A stretch of 64,000 nucleotides of DNA. Source: Meandrina meandrites. Taxonomy: Eukaryota > Cnidaria > Anthozoa > Scleractinia > Meandrinidae. Position numbers and translations under genes: made by a program. Shown here in pieces: positions 21,540 to 28,320 of the stretch (positions within the stretch are counted from its first letter, which is position 1; every line of letters starts with the position of its first letter). The stretch is from positions 23,726,789 through 23,790,788 of the forward strand of contig OY855906.1 of assembly GCA_963693305.1 (NCBI GenBank), in the 5' to 3' direction. The notes beneath the pieces are model-generated. The model did not search any database. It saw only the letters and a program-made list of their open reading frames with translations, and was not told the origin of the DNA.

Positions 21540-22400
21540 TTAGTCGCAATATTGGTTATGCCATTTTCCGTTTTTATATACAACCCGATTACATGGCCCA
21601 GTTGTATTTTTAGGGTGTGTCCAGAACTTTTTGCTGAACAGACCGGTTTTCGTGTTAAAGGCACCTTTTGCGATGTCACCACTCCAATACTTTTTAAACA
21701 AATCCTTATCACCACCTGTGACAGCCATGATTGCAGCAGCCACATCTTGAGCCGGTTGAAAGCCTGGAATTTTTTCGCCGATCTTTTTATTGATCGTTTC
21801 ACCGACACCCAATCCCACTTTTTGCTTCGAGCTGATTGCGTTGCGCGCCGCGGCGTGACCCCATTGCCGTTTGTTTTTGGGAATAGCGTCAAGCGCCTTC
21901 ACCATTTTTTTGTCTGCATCATGTTTGCAGCCTTTCTCATTTTTCTTGCCTGCACAGACGGCATAATCAACGTCATGCTGCATTGCAACTGCGTCCGTGG
22001 CGCCTGTGGGTTGCTGATAAATCTTCAAGATCTTTCCCGTCTTGGGGTCGTAAGAAAGCTGTTTTTCAAGAGGATTGTACGGCCCTGTATAGTTGTGGCC
22101 CGGAAGTGTCCACCCCTTTTTTGGCTTAGGCAGCTTGCCAATAGCTTTATGCAAATCAAAACCCTGCCCACCGCGTTGGTAAAGAGGGTTTGTTGGGTCA
22201 TCTACTCGATTACCTGCATAAATTCTCATATCATAATCACCACCACTTTGTGTTTTATTAGAAACGAATCGTGTCTTGGTAATGCCACAACTTGCGCATT
22301 TTACTTTAAGCAGCCTTCTACCATTTTTTGTGGTAGTGTTTTTTTCGCTTCCCGGTACGTTGGGTGTGAAACGCTTTTCCTTCACGCAGTATACCTCCAT
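21540..22400 (-). CDS. Parvovirus-type phospholipase A2 protein with zinc-ribbon-like N-terminus
   Basis: 286 aa. The central domain has a calcium-loop-like segment NYTGPYNPLE (about 103-112), the catalytic-pair motif QHDVDYAVC with H142-D143, and a following D161/D163. This is the arrangement of the small secreted-type phospholipase A2 found in parvovirus capsids and adintoviruses, where it opens endosomal membranes during entry (family knowledge). The N-terminal 46 residues carry CVKEKRFTPN, KNGRRLLKVK and CASCG, a DUF5679-like ribbon with only one intact CxxC. This module is almost identical to that of the next gene. The C-terminus ends with several cysteines (TGPCNRVVY...QYCD). TATATAAG abuts the ATG. 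Confidence 0.88.
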   Translation of the reverse strand: MEVYCVKEKRFTPNVPGSEKNTTTKNGRRLLKVKCASCGITKTRFVSNKTQSGGDYDMRIYAGNRVDDPTNPLYQRGGQGFDLHKAIGKLPKPKKGWTLPGHNYTGPYNPLEKQLSYDPKTGKILKIYQQPTGATDAVAMQHDVDYAVCAGKKNEKGCKHDADKKMVKALDAIPKNKRQWGHAAARNAISSKQKVGLGVGETINKKIGEKIPGFQPAQDVAAAIMAVTGGDKDLFKKYWSGDIAKGAFNTKTGLFSKKFWTHPKNTTGPCNRVVYKNGKWHNQYCD

Positions 22401-22422
22401 CTTATATAATTAAAGAAAATTC

Positions 22423-22968
22423 TCAGGCCGCTGTGTGACACCCGCCTTTCAACTTATTTCCCGGTATCATATCTTTTGGTCTTAATCTGTTTGAGGCTTT
22501 AGTTAACAAATCCCCAGACAAAGCATCAATTGTGTAATTAACAGCTTTTCTCGCGATTGGTTTGGCTTTATTGGCTAACTTCTTCTGATACTCTGGTTGT
22601 CTCAGAAACTCGCTTGCAAAGTATCTACCTTGTTTCACACCTTGCTTTGCTAAATAAGGAACTCCGTACTCAAAGAAAGCTTCAGCTGCTGTATTTCCAA
22701 CTGTATCAAAAACTCCACCTCCAAACATTCTTTTTTCAGCGCGAGCAAGTTCTTCTCTCTTCTTTTTGGGTAAACCACTTCTGGTCCACTTAAATATCGG
22801 ATCCAAAATATTACCTCCTTCTTGAGCAGAGAGAAACCTTGTCTTGGTAATGCCGCAGCTAGCACATTTTACTTTAAGCAGTCTTCTGCCGTTTTTTGCG
22901 GTTGTAATTTTTTCACTTCCCACCACATTGGGTGTGAAGCGCTTTTCTTTCACACAGTAAACATCCAT
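22423..22968 (-). CDS. pVI-like virion protein with the shared zinc-ribbon module
   Basis: 181 aa counted from the ATG at 22968. An upstream ATG at 22977 adds three residues, but homology with the PLA2 gene starts at MDVYCVKEKR and GTATAGG lies directly before 22968. Residues 1-46 repeat the ribbon module. After it come a basic linker and the sequence RMFGG|GVFDTV (81-90), an adenain-type cleavage consensus followed by an amphipathic helix-like stretch. The basic helical region 115-165 follows, and then LKGG|C at 173-177 near the C-terminus. Layout (N-terminal domain, cleavage, amphipathic helix, short Cys-bearing tail after a second cleavage site) recalls adenovirus protein VI, which lyses membranes and activates the protease. 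That equivalence is an inference. The start lies 2 bp after the protease stop. Confidence 0.75.
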   Translation of the reverse strand: MDVYCVKEKRFTPNVVGSEKITTAKNGRRLLKVKCASCGITKTRFLSAQEGGNILDPIFKWTRSGLPKKKREELARAEKRMFGGGVFDTVGNTAAEAFFEYGVPYLAKQGVKQGRYFASEFLRQPEYQKKLANKAKPIARKAVNYTIDALSGDLLTKASNRLRPKDMIPGNKLKGGCHTAA

Positions 22969-22969
22969 C

Positions 22970-23425
22970 CTATACATTATGTGTAAAATAATCCTTCACC
23001 ACAGCCTCGTTGGCGCGCGTATTTTCAGAAAACATGCTCAAAATATCTCGAAACGACCGTCCTTTGTTACGCTCATTCAGGAAAAGCAAACAGTAGTAGC
23101 CGCAGCGCACACTGGATTCCCACTGAAGCTGGTTGTCATTTCTTAGAAAGGTTTTGCTACCCTCGAGAATCAACTCAATTTCCCATTCTGCGGGTGGAGG
23201 TAAACCAAAAGAGTCAAAGTATTCGCGCCCGCCCCAACAGCAAACCCAATGGGTGCCTGGCCCTCCAAGATCATCCATGTTGATTATACAAGGGGAGTGG
23301 TTTTTCACGTGTATCTCATCTCTCGCAAATATACCTTTGATGGGGATTTTCAAGTATTGGCACCATCGCTGCAAGTCATAATCAGTTAAGGGGACATCAA
23401 CGAAGGCGGGCTTTTTTTTGGTCAC
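22970..23425 (-). CDS. PRO: Adenain-like cysteine protease, no ATG
   Basis: Maturation protease of the virion. The 151-residue frame shows the papain-like/Ulp1-like adenain triad: GTHWV (H59), REYFDSFG (D71), an oxyanion Gln in NDNQLQ (Q99 or Q101) and RCGYYCLLFL (Cys112). Length and spacing fit the family, but there is no ATG before the catalytic core: a TAG sits four codons before the GTG at 23425, and the first internal ATG (about residue 50) is too late. The frame overlaps the upstream gene by 29 bp across an A8 run, in the +1 frame relative to that gene. Programmed frameshifting, a homopolymer error or a one-base mutation would each explain this. It lies directly before the pVI-like gene, whose ATG follows its stop. 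Confidence 0.88.
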   Translation of the reverse strand: MTKKKPAFVDVPLTDYDLQRWCQYLKIPIKGIFARDEIHVKNHSPCIINMDDLGGPGTHWVCCWGGREYFDSFGLPPPAEWEIELILEGSKTFLRNDNQLQWESSVRCGYYCLLFLNERNKGRSFRDILSMFSENTRANEAVVKDYFTHNV

Positions 23426-23885
23426 CCCAAGAACCTATAAATGGTGGTGGGCGCATATATGGTGGAGGGTTGATGCGCATTCCCTTTCCTCCTGTTGGGG
23501 GTTTAACCCGCATGCCTGCACCATTCGCCAGCTTGGGCACATGTCTGATTCGTCTCTTGCTCATGTCTATGTCCATGCCCGTTTTGTTTTTGATAGCGCG
23601 CTCTATTTTTTCGATCTGTCTGGGGGTTAAGGGCAAAGTGCCGCTACGCGTGCGCACATGTCTGATTTGTGTCTTGCTCATGTCTATGTCCACGCCCGTT
23701 TTGTTTTTGATAGCGCGCTCTATTTTTTTGATCTGCCTGGTGGTCAAGTGCAAAGTGTCGCTGCCGCCGGTTATGGCATCGTTTTTAAATCTGAGCGTAA
23801 CAGCTTCTTCTCGCCCAAAGGCCCGCGCGAGGCTTACCTTCTGCCCGTCTGAAAGCGAAATCTTGTGCGGATAGTAAGTCGTCAT
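23397..23885 (-). CDS. Basic repeat protein, probable core/DNA-binding virion protein
   Basis: 162 aa with an internal tandem duplication of period 39 residues (117 bp): LTTRQIKKIERAIKNKTG (from 47) and LTPRQIEKIERAIKNKTG (from 86), each continuing with DIDMSK and IRHV. The two copies are also alike at the DNA level, so the duplication is fairly recent. ITGG|S at 38-42 fits an adenain cleavage site. A proline- and glycine-rich basic tail follows (about 120-150). Similar 'K.S..Q..KI..AIK...G' repeats occur in Polinton proteins near the capsid genes (memory), suggesting a packaged core protein. AATATAAGAA precedes the ATG. Its 3' end overlaps the protease frame. Confidence 0.75.
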   Translation of the reverse strand: MTTYYPHKISLSDGQKVSLARAFGREEAVTLRFKNDAITGGSDTLHLTTRQIKKIERAIKNKTGVDIDMSKTQIRHVRTRSGTLPLTPRQIEKIERAIKNKTGMDIDMSKRRIRHVPKLANGAGMRVKPPTGGKGMRINPPPYMRPPPFIGSWGDQKKARLR

Positions 23886-23921
23886 TTCTTATATTTCATA
23901 CAAAATTATTTCACTTTGGGG

Positions 23922-24043
23922 TATCAGCAACTCATTACCCACCTGCCTGAGAACAAGTTCGGACTCATACAAAAATTAATTCCACTATACCATCACCAGC
24001 TCATTACCCACCTGCCTGAGAGCAAATTCGGACTCGTACAAAA
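23922..24043 (-). repeat. Duplicated 3' end of the capsid gene
   Basis: About 52 bp containing the last capsid codons (23991-24043) recur 69 bp away at 23922-23974 with a few changes. The downstream copy lies between the capsid stop and the next gene start, and is a vestige with no ATG of its own other than one in the copied codons. Confidence 0.85.
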
Positions 24044-25250
24044 TTCCTGCATAAATGGTGTAGTCTTGCGCGTTGGCCGCCTCGTTGAGCTTGTAGTGGA
24101 AAACCATCTGTTTCGGGTCGTTGGTCTTGTTATCCTTGTTTTCACGTAAGTCAAAATAGAGTACTGGGTATAAATCCTTGAAGTTGTTGGGCTGAAGCTG
24201 AACACCGGTGTTGTAGTCGTTTTTGCGGTACCGGTAGTTCTTTAAGTCATTAAGAATGCGCAGTTTGAAGTTTTCGTCGTAGTCCAGCTCCGGATAGTAC
24301 TGTGAAGAGCCGTACTGTAGCCGGCAGGTCGCTAGCTTGGCTGAATTGTCTCCGTCAATGTCAAAGGTGTCAAAGAAGTAGGGGTTTTGAGTCAAGGCGT
24401 CCTTCTTCCTTGTCTGTTGAATGAAAATGAAAACATGTTTTGCGTCTTTTAGACCGGGATTTATCTGCCACGAACCGAAAGCGGTACGCCGGCTGCTGCT
24501 GGGCTGGATCATTTCATTCAGGTACGTCCATTTCTGAGGTTTCAAAAAGTTTTCGTTTGCGAGCTTCTGTCCTTCGCTGGTGAAACGCAGCATTGGAACC
24601 CACAGCTCGAAGTTTCTCACCACTATTCTGCGATTGGTGCCATCGTTTTGCCAAATCAGCTCTGCATCCGATTGTAGCTCAATTTCGAACTCCATCTGCA
24701 TGGGGGGAAGAAGCTTATCACTCAGCTCTTCGAAAAATGAGTACCTATTAAGTGGTATGAGGGTTTCAACTGTGAGGCCGGCGTGGGCAAGCAAACCTCT
24801 TTGTCTGATTCCTAGGTTAGTGGCAGCGACAGCCGTTACATTGCTATTCGTTGTGTCCAGATACCAAAACTGATCTTTCGCTGCGCTCCTCGCAAAGTCA
24901 TCAGAAAAATCCAACAAGTTTTTGATAAATATGAGCTTGTGAATGTTGTCTACGTTGTAAATGTTTTTGCCCGATGATTTTACCACAAGTTTGTTTATCA
25001 GTGAAAATGAGCCGTTAATGGGCGCTGACCGGGCATCCGCCGCAACTACCCCGCCATCCGCGGTTGCCTCGAAAGTGAAATCAGCCCGGAAGTAGGCGTT
25101 ATACCAGTCAAACCAGTTGTCTCGGTCGGTGAGTGTGAATTTATAGTTTGTTTTTACCTGGTGCTGATTGTTTCCCGGGATAGTGATCGGTTTGTCTAAC
25201 ATGATACGAACATACTCTGTTTTTTCCAAATGCCTGTGGCTTCTGAACAT
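23985..25250 (-). CDS. MCP: Double jelly-roll major capsid protein (hexon-like)
   Basis: 421 aa, within the usual 400-500 for Polinton capsid proteins. Characteristic segments include PITIPGNNQHQVKTNYKFTL near the N-terminus, DNWFDWYNAYFRADFTFEA, INGSFSLINKLVVKSSGKNIY, PLNRYSFFEELSDKLLPP and LLPPMQMEFEIELQ, and EFALRQVGNELVMV at the end. The pattern of two beta-rich halves with a central FEIEL segment fits a double jelly-roll, and its position next to the penton and ATPase genes fits. It would form the capsomers of an icosahedral virion. TATATAGG lies 7 nt before the ATG (GGACGCAAG). The frame is intact. Confidence 0.92.
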   Translation of the reverse strand: MFRSHRHLEKTEYVRIMLDKPITIPGNNQHQVKTNYKFTLTDRDNWFDWYNAYFRADFTFEATADGGVVAADARSAPINGSFSLINKLVVKSSGKNIYNVDNIHKLIFIKNLLDFSDDFARSAAKDQFWYLDTTNSNVTAVAATNLGIRQRGLLAHAGLTVETLIPLNRYSFFEELSDKLLPPMQMEFEIELQSDAELIWQNDGTNRRIVVRNFELWVPMLRFTSEGQKLANENFLKPQKWTYLNEMIQPSSSRRTAFGSWQINPGLKDAKHVFIFIQQTRKKDALTQNPYFFDTFDIDGDNSAKLATCRLQYGSSQYYPELDYDENFKLRILNDLKNYRYRKNDYNTGVQLQPNNFKDLYPVLYFDLRENKDNKTNDPKQMVFHYKLNEAANAQDYTIYAGILYESEFALRQVGNELVMV

Positions 25251-25283
25251 CTTGCGTCCTATATATCTTTTTAAAAAATTATT

Positions 25284-25775
25284 TTAATTTTCCGCTATCA
25301 ATTGGTTTACTTTCAACCTTGCAGCCCGACCCGCGTTTAAAATCTGTTGCAACTTTTTCCGTGAATCCCCGCTTAACTGAGTTGCTACCCCAGGGTTTAG
25401 CATCTTCTTCAGTTTTTGCCGCGACTCGGTACTAAGTTTCTGTTTACCCTTAGGTTTTACACTTGGAGTCTTTTTACCCTTTGGTTTTACACTTGGGGTC
25501 TTTTTACTCTTGGGGTGTGGGGTATCCCCACTTCGCAAAACCGCTTGTATCTTGTCAGCCGCTTTTTCTTCTGCTTTTTCTGCGGCTTTTTTCAACATTT
25601 GCTTCGAGGCTTCATTTACAGCCTTCTCCAACGTCTGACGGGTGACCTTCTTTTTTTTGAACCGCTTTCCTATATTCATCAGGGTGTCTCTTACAACCCC
25701 CGTACCTTTGTGTCTGTATCTATATGTTCCGTTTGGCGCGTCGTAATATCTCGCCCACTCGCTCGGATGATTCAT
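25284..25775 (-). CDS. Lysine-rich virion/core protein, 163 aa
   Basis: Strongly basic, with a helical middle (LEKAVNEASKQMLKKAAEKA) and a tandem decapeptide KKTPSVKPKG x2, followed by two similar helices (TESRQKLKKMLNPG and SGDSRKKLQQILNAG). No enzyme motifs. The composition suggests a DNA-condensing core protein comparable in role to adenovirus pVII or pX, as an inference. Its first 56 bp overlap the end of the penton gene in another frame. GTATAATA abuts the ATG. It ends 34 bp before the capsid gene starts. Confidence 0.72.
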   Translation of the reverse strand: MNHPSEWARYYDAPNGTYRYRHKGTGVVRDTLMNIGKRFKKKKVTRQTLEKAVNEASKQMLKKAAEKAEEKAADKIQAVLRSGDTPHPKSKKTPSVKPKGKKTPSVKPKGKQKLSTESRQKLKKMLNPGVATQLSGDSRKKLQQILNAGRAARLKVNQLIAEN

Positions 25776-26574
25776 TATTATACTTATGTGTAAATTCTTT
25801 TTCTTTTTCTTCTTCGATGATTATGCTTAAAGCCACGTCTTGGTCATTCAGATCTATAATGTTGTTGCGCCCGTCCGTGATTTTGATATTTATCGCATTG
25901 ATTCTATTTTTGTTCACCGGGTGCCACAGGAGGCGGCGGGGCTCTTTTGAAAAGGGGTAGCTGACGGTGAGTTCAGCAGTTGAAAAAGAAAACATAACGT
26001 CGCCCCCGATGTTGTCCACAGCCCTTGTAATGAGGTCACAATGGATGTAGATCCAGTCGACACCTCTTGTTATATTTGGCACGCGGTCGCTCCTATTGTT
26101 CGCTCCGTCTATTGTTTTCTTGTCAAAACCCAGCAACGCGGCGAATTCACCTCCACTTAGGTCAAGCTCGTAGCCGTCCTGCAACAGAATGACCGCCCGA
26201 TACGTTGTGGTGTGAAAATACAGCTGAAAAATTAACTTGGATTTTTCATCCTTGGGATCCACTCTTCCGATTAGTGCCTGAATGGTGGTGTTGAGACCGT
26301 TGTAATCATACATTCCATCCGGAATTGTCACGGTTTTCCAGTTCTCTGTTTTTTTTCGCCATTTGAATTCGTTGTTGTTGTACCGTTTCGCGATGTTGTA
26401 CCACGAATAAGACATAGATACCAGCTCATTTAACGCCGCCTTGTACGATTTGGAGGGTTCTAAAGTGATTGGCGGGTCAAACTTAATTGTAAAGTCATGT
26501 GACTTGCTGTTGGCGTTGTTTTGTTTGGCCAGCTGCGAGTCGAGCAACAGGTTGAAATGAAAATGGGTTGACAT
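25720..26574 (-). CDS. mCP: Minor capsid protein (penton, single jelly-roll)
   Basis: 284 aa. Typical Polinton penton features: FTIKFDPPITLEPSKSYKAA near residue 30, IPDGMYDYNGLNTTIQALI (about 85-105), LLGFDKK (about 145) and VDWIYIHCDLI (about 172), then a C-terminal beta-rich part ending in a basic helix. It would fill the five-fold vertices of the capsid built by the major capsid protein. TATATAAG lies 4 nt before the ATG (GCAAC). It follows the proline-rich gene by only 5 bp, and its last 56 bp overlap the lysine-rich gene. Confidence 0.88.
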   Translation of the reverse strand: MSTHFHFNLLLDSQLAKQNNANSKSHDFTIKFDPPITLEPSKSYKAALNELVSMSYSWYNIAKRYNNNEFKWRKKTENWKTVTIPDGMYDYNGLNTTIQALIGRVDPKDEKSKLIFQLYFHTTTYRAVILLQDGYELDLSGGEFAALLGFDKKTIDGANNRSDRVPNITRGVDWIYIHCDLITRAVDNIGGDVMFSFSTAELTVSYPFSKEPRRLLWHPVNKNRINAINIKITDGRNNIIDLNDQDVALSIIIEEEKEKEFTHKYNNESSERVGEILRRAKRNI

Positions 26575-26579
26575 GTTGC

Positions 26580-27461
26580 TTATATAATATTACTAAAAAT
26601 TTTGTGGGCTTCTTTTTGTGTTATTTCCTTTAGCTTTACCAGCAACCCCAACATCTGCTGGACCTGTTTTTTCAGCTTCAGTGAAGTGTTGCCCGCCTGT
26701 ATAGACGCCAAGCTTAAGTGTAGCCTTTCAACCAAAGCGTTTGGATCAACACTTCCGCTTCCTTCCATTTCTCTGTCGGGTTCATCATCATCAACATCGG
26801 GCATCAGCTGCTGTATGGGTATTTTAATCCCTTTTTTTCTCCTTTCAAGAATTTCATCTCTTGCCTTTTTTATGTCTGCCATTGTGTAGTTGTAGAATTT
26901 TGATTTTTTGCTTTTTACCTTATACTTCGGATTGTTTTTATTTTTTGATAGCATGCTGTTTAGTGTCTGTAGGTCAACTGACTCTGATCCCTTGATAACC
27001 AGTTCTTGTGGTGGTCCCCATTTACTTGGTTGCTCTTCTTCCATTTCTTCCATTAATTCCATTTCTTCCTCTTCAGCTAAAGGTGGTAACGGTGTTGATG
27101 TAGGAGATGGTGGTGGTGATGATGTTGGTGATGGTGGTGGTGATGATGTTGGTGTTGGTGTTGGTGATGGTGTTGGTGTTGGTGGTGGAGTTTCCGCATC
27201 CGGGTTAAAATCTCCGTCAAAGGGGTTGTTTAAATCAAACTCATCCATACCATAATCTGGAACCTCATCCTCTTCTTTTGGGGCCGTCCCTACTTGGAGT
27301 TTGTCAAGCCGCGATGTGATAGGTTTGAACAAATCCTCACCTGATAGCTGACCAAACTCTTTATTGATTTTGTTATTTTTTATTGTCGCGAGGATTTTGT
27401 CGTTCTGCTGCTCAACTTCAGCCTTTTCGCTGGCAAGTTTTCGCCACTTCTTCATGGACAT
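26580..27461 (-). CDS. Proline-rich, acidic virion-associated protein, 293 aa
   Basis: I do not recognise the family. From the ATG at 27461 (MSMKKWRK), the order is a charged coiled-coil-like start, an acidic segment, a Pro/Thr/Ser low-complexity tract (about 90-130, TPTPSP and SSPPPSP repeats), an acidic Glu/Met stretch, a basic region and a C-terminal helical part. EMEGS|GSVDP fits an adenain type-2 site. The frame is open further upstream to 27503, but only with a TTG and into the ATPase gene, so I reject that start. It shares the TATATATA at 27471-27479 with the divergent ATPase gene. A structural or scaffold role is plausible from position only. Confidence 0.75.
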   Translation of the reverse strand: MSMKKWRKLASEKAEVEQQNDKILATIKNNKINKEFGQLSGEDLFKPITSRLDKLQVGTAPKEEDEVPDYGMDEFDLNNPFDGDFNPDAETPPPTPTPSPTPTPTSSPPPSPTSSPPPSPTSTPLPPLAEEEEMELMEEMEEEQPSKWGPPQELVIKGSESVDLQTLNSMLSKNKNNPKYKVKSKKSKFYNYTMADIKKARDEILERRKKGIKIPIQQLMPDVDDDEPDREMEGSGSVDPNALVERLHLSLASIQAGNTSLKLKKQVQQMLGLLVKLKEITQKEAHKIFSNII

Positions 27462-27470
27462 ATTTTTGCC

Positions 27471-27489
27471 GTATATATAACAGAAAAAA
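27471..27489. promoter_or_regulatory. Shared divergent TATATATA element
   Basis: GTATATATAAC sits 9 nt before the ATPase ATG (+), and its complement sits about 9 nt before the ATG of the proline-rich gene (-). Together they occupy the whole 28-bp gap. It is the clearest case of the start-proximal motif that precedes most virion genes in this element. Confidence 0.65.
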
Positions 27490-28320
27490 ATGAAAATTCC
27501 CAATTACGACCCCAGTTTGACTACAAAAAGTAATTACAAGCAAGGGCACCCTTGTATGCCAGCAGATACCTTTCGGATGCTTATTTGCGGGCCAAGCGAC
27601 TCTGGTAAGACAAATATTCTCATGCATATGCTTTACAGGCTGTTGGTCTACGACAAAATTTATCTTTGCGCTAAGAACCTGCATCAGGATAAGTACCAAT
27701 ATATGATTGATTATTTCGACACAAGAGTCAATCCTGTGGCTGGCTATAATGTTATTGAAGGCGCCAACGATGTTATTCCTTTGGAAACGCTGTCCACTGA
27801 CAATCAAAAGATTGTAATTTTCGATGACATGGTTTGTGAAAGCAACCAAAACGACATTATCGATTATTTTATCAACGGTCGCCACCGCAATTGCAGCGTC
27901 ATTTATCTTTCTCAAAGCTATTTTAAGGTCCCCAAAAACATCCGAGATAATTGTAGCCACTTTTGCATTTTCGACTTTCTTCCCAAAGAAAATAACCGTA
28001 TTGCCGATGAATTGGGAATTGACAGAGCGCTGCTTGAAAGGGCTACCGATGCTAAATATTCTTTTTTATACCACGACAAACCAAAAAAAACCACACTTAA
28101 AAATTTTGACGAAAATATACAGAGATGGGGTTTATTAACGGTGCGACGGGTGCAACTCAAACACATGAAGAGTCTACTTCAATCCGAGGGAAAGCCGGCC
28201 CTCCTGGTCCTGCTGGTCCAACTGGCGCAACTGGAGCGCGTGGCCCACAAGGTCCTAAAGGAGATAAAGGGGATGCTGGGGATTTATCAACCGTTAATAT
28301 TTCTGGAGATATTCTCATGA
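27490..28320 (+). CDS. ATP: FtsK/HerA-type genome-packaging ATPase (A32-like)
   Basis: Powers DNA packaging into the capsid. Walker A is GPSDSGKT (34-41), Walker B KIVIFDD (107-113), and the following SQSYFKVPKNIRDN (141-154) is the third conserved block of the A32-like family. The recognisable domain ends near residue 210 (NFDENIQRW). The frame then continues for another 65 residues inside the collagen-like gene in a different frame, where it is forced by that gene's GC-rich repeat. This tail may be real or may reflect loss of the original stop. It is the first gene of the rightward pair. Confidence 0.93.
   Translation: MKIPNYDPSLTTKSNYKQGHPCMPADTFRMLICGPSDSGKTNILMHMLYRLLVYDKIYLCAKNLHQDKYQYMIDYFDTRVNPVAGYNVIEGANDVIPLETLSTDNQKIVIFDDMVCESNQNDIIDYFINGRHRNCSVIYLSQSYFKVPKNIRDNCSHFCIFDFLPKENNRIADELGIDRALLERATDAKYSFLYHDKPKKTTLKNFDENIQRWGLLTVRRVQLKHMKSLLQSEGKPALLVLLVQLAQLERVAHKVLKEIKGMLGIYQPLIFLEIFS

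Noticed and set aside
21552..22409. 285-aa plus-strand frame opposite the PLA2 gene
   Set aside because: Antisense shadow of the PLA2 gene: Cys- and Phe-rich translation with no domain, whereas the minus frame has catalytic motifs.
27462..27503. N-terminal extension of the proline-rich protein
   Set aside because: It has no ATG (TTG only) and would run into the ATPase gene. The ATG at 27461 has the usual upstream motif.
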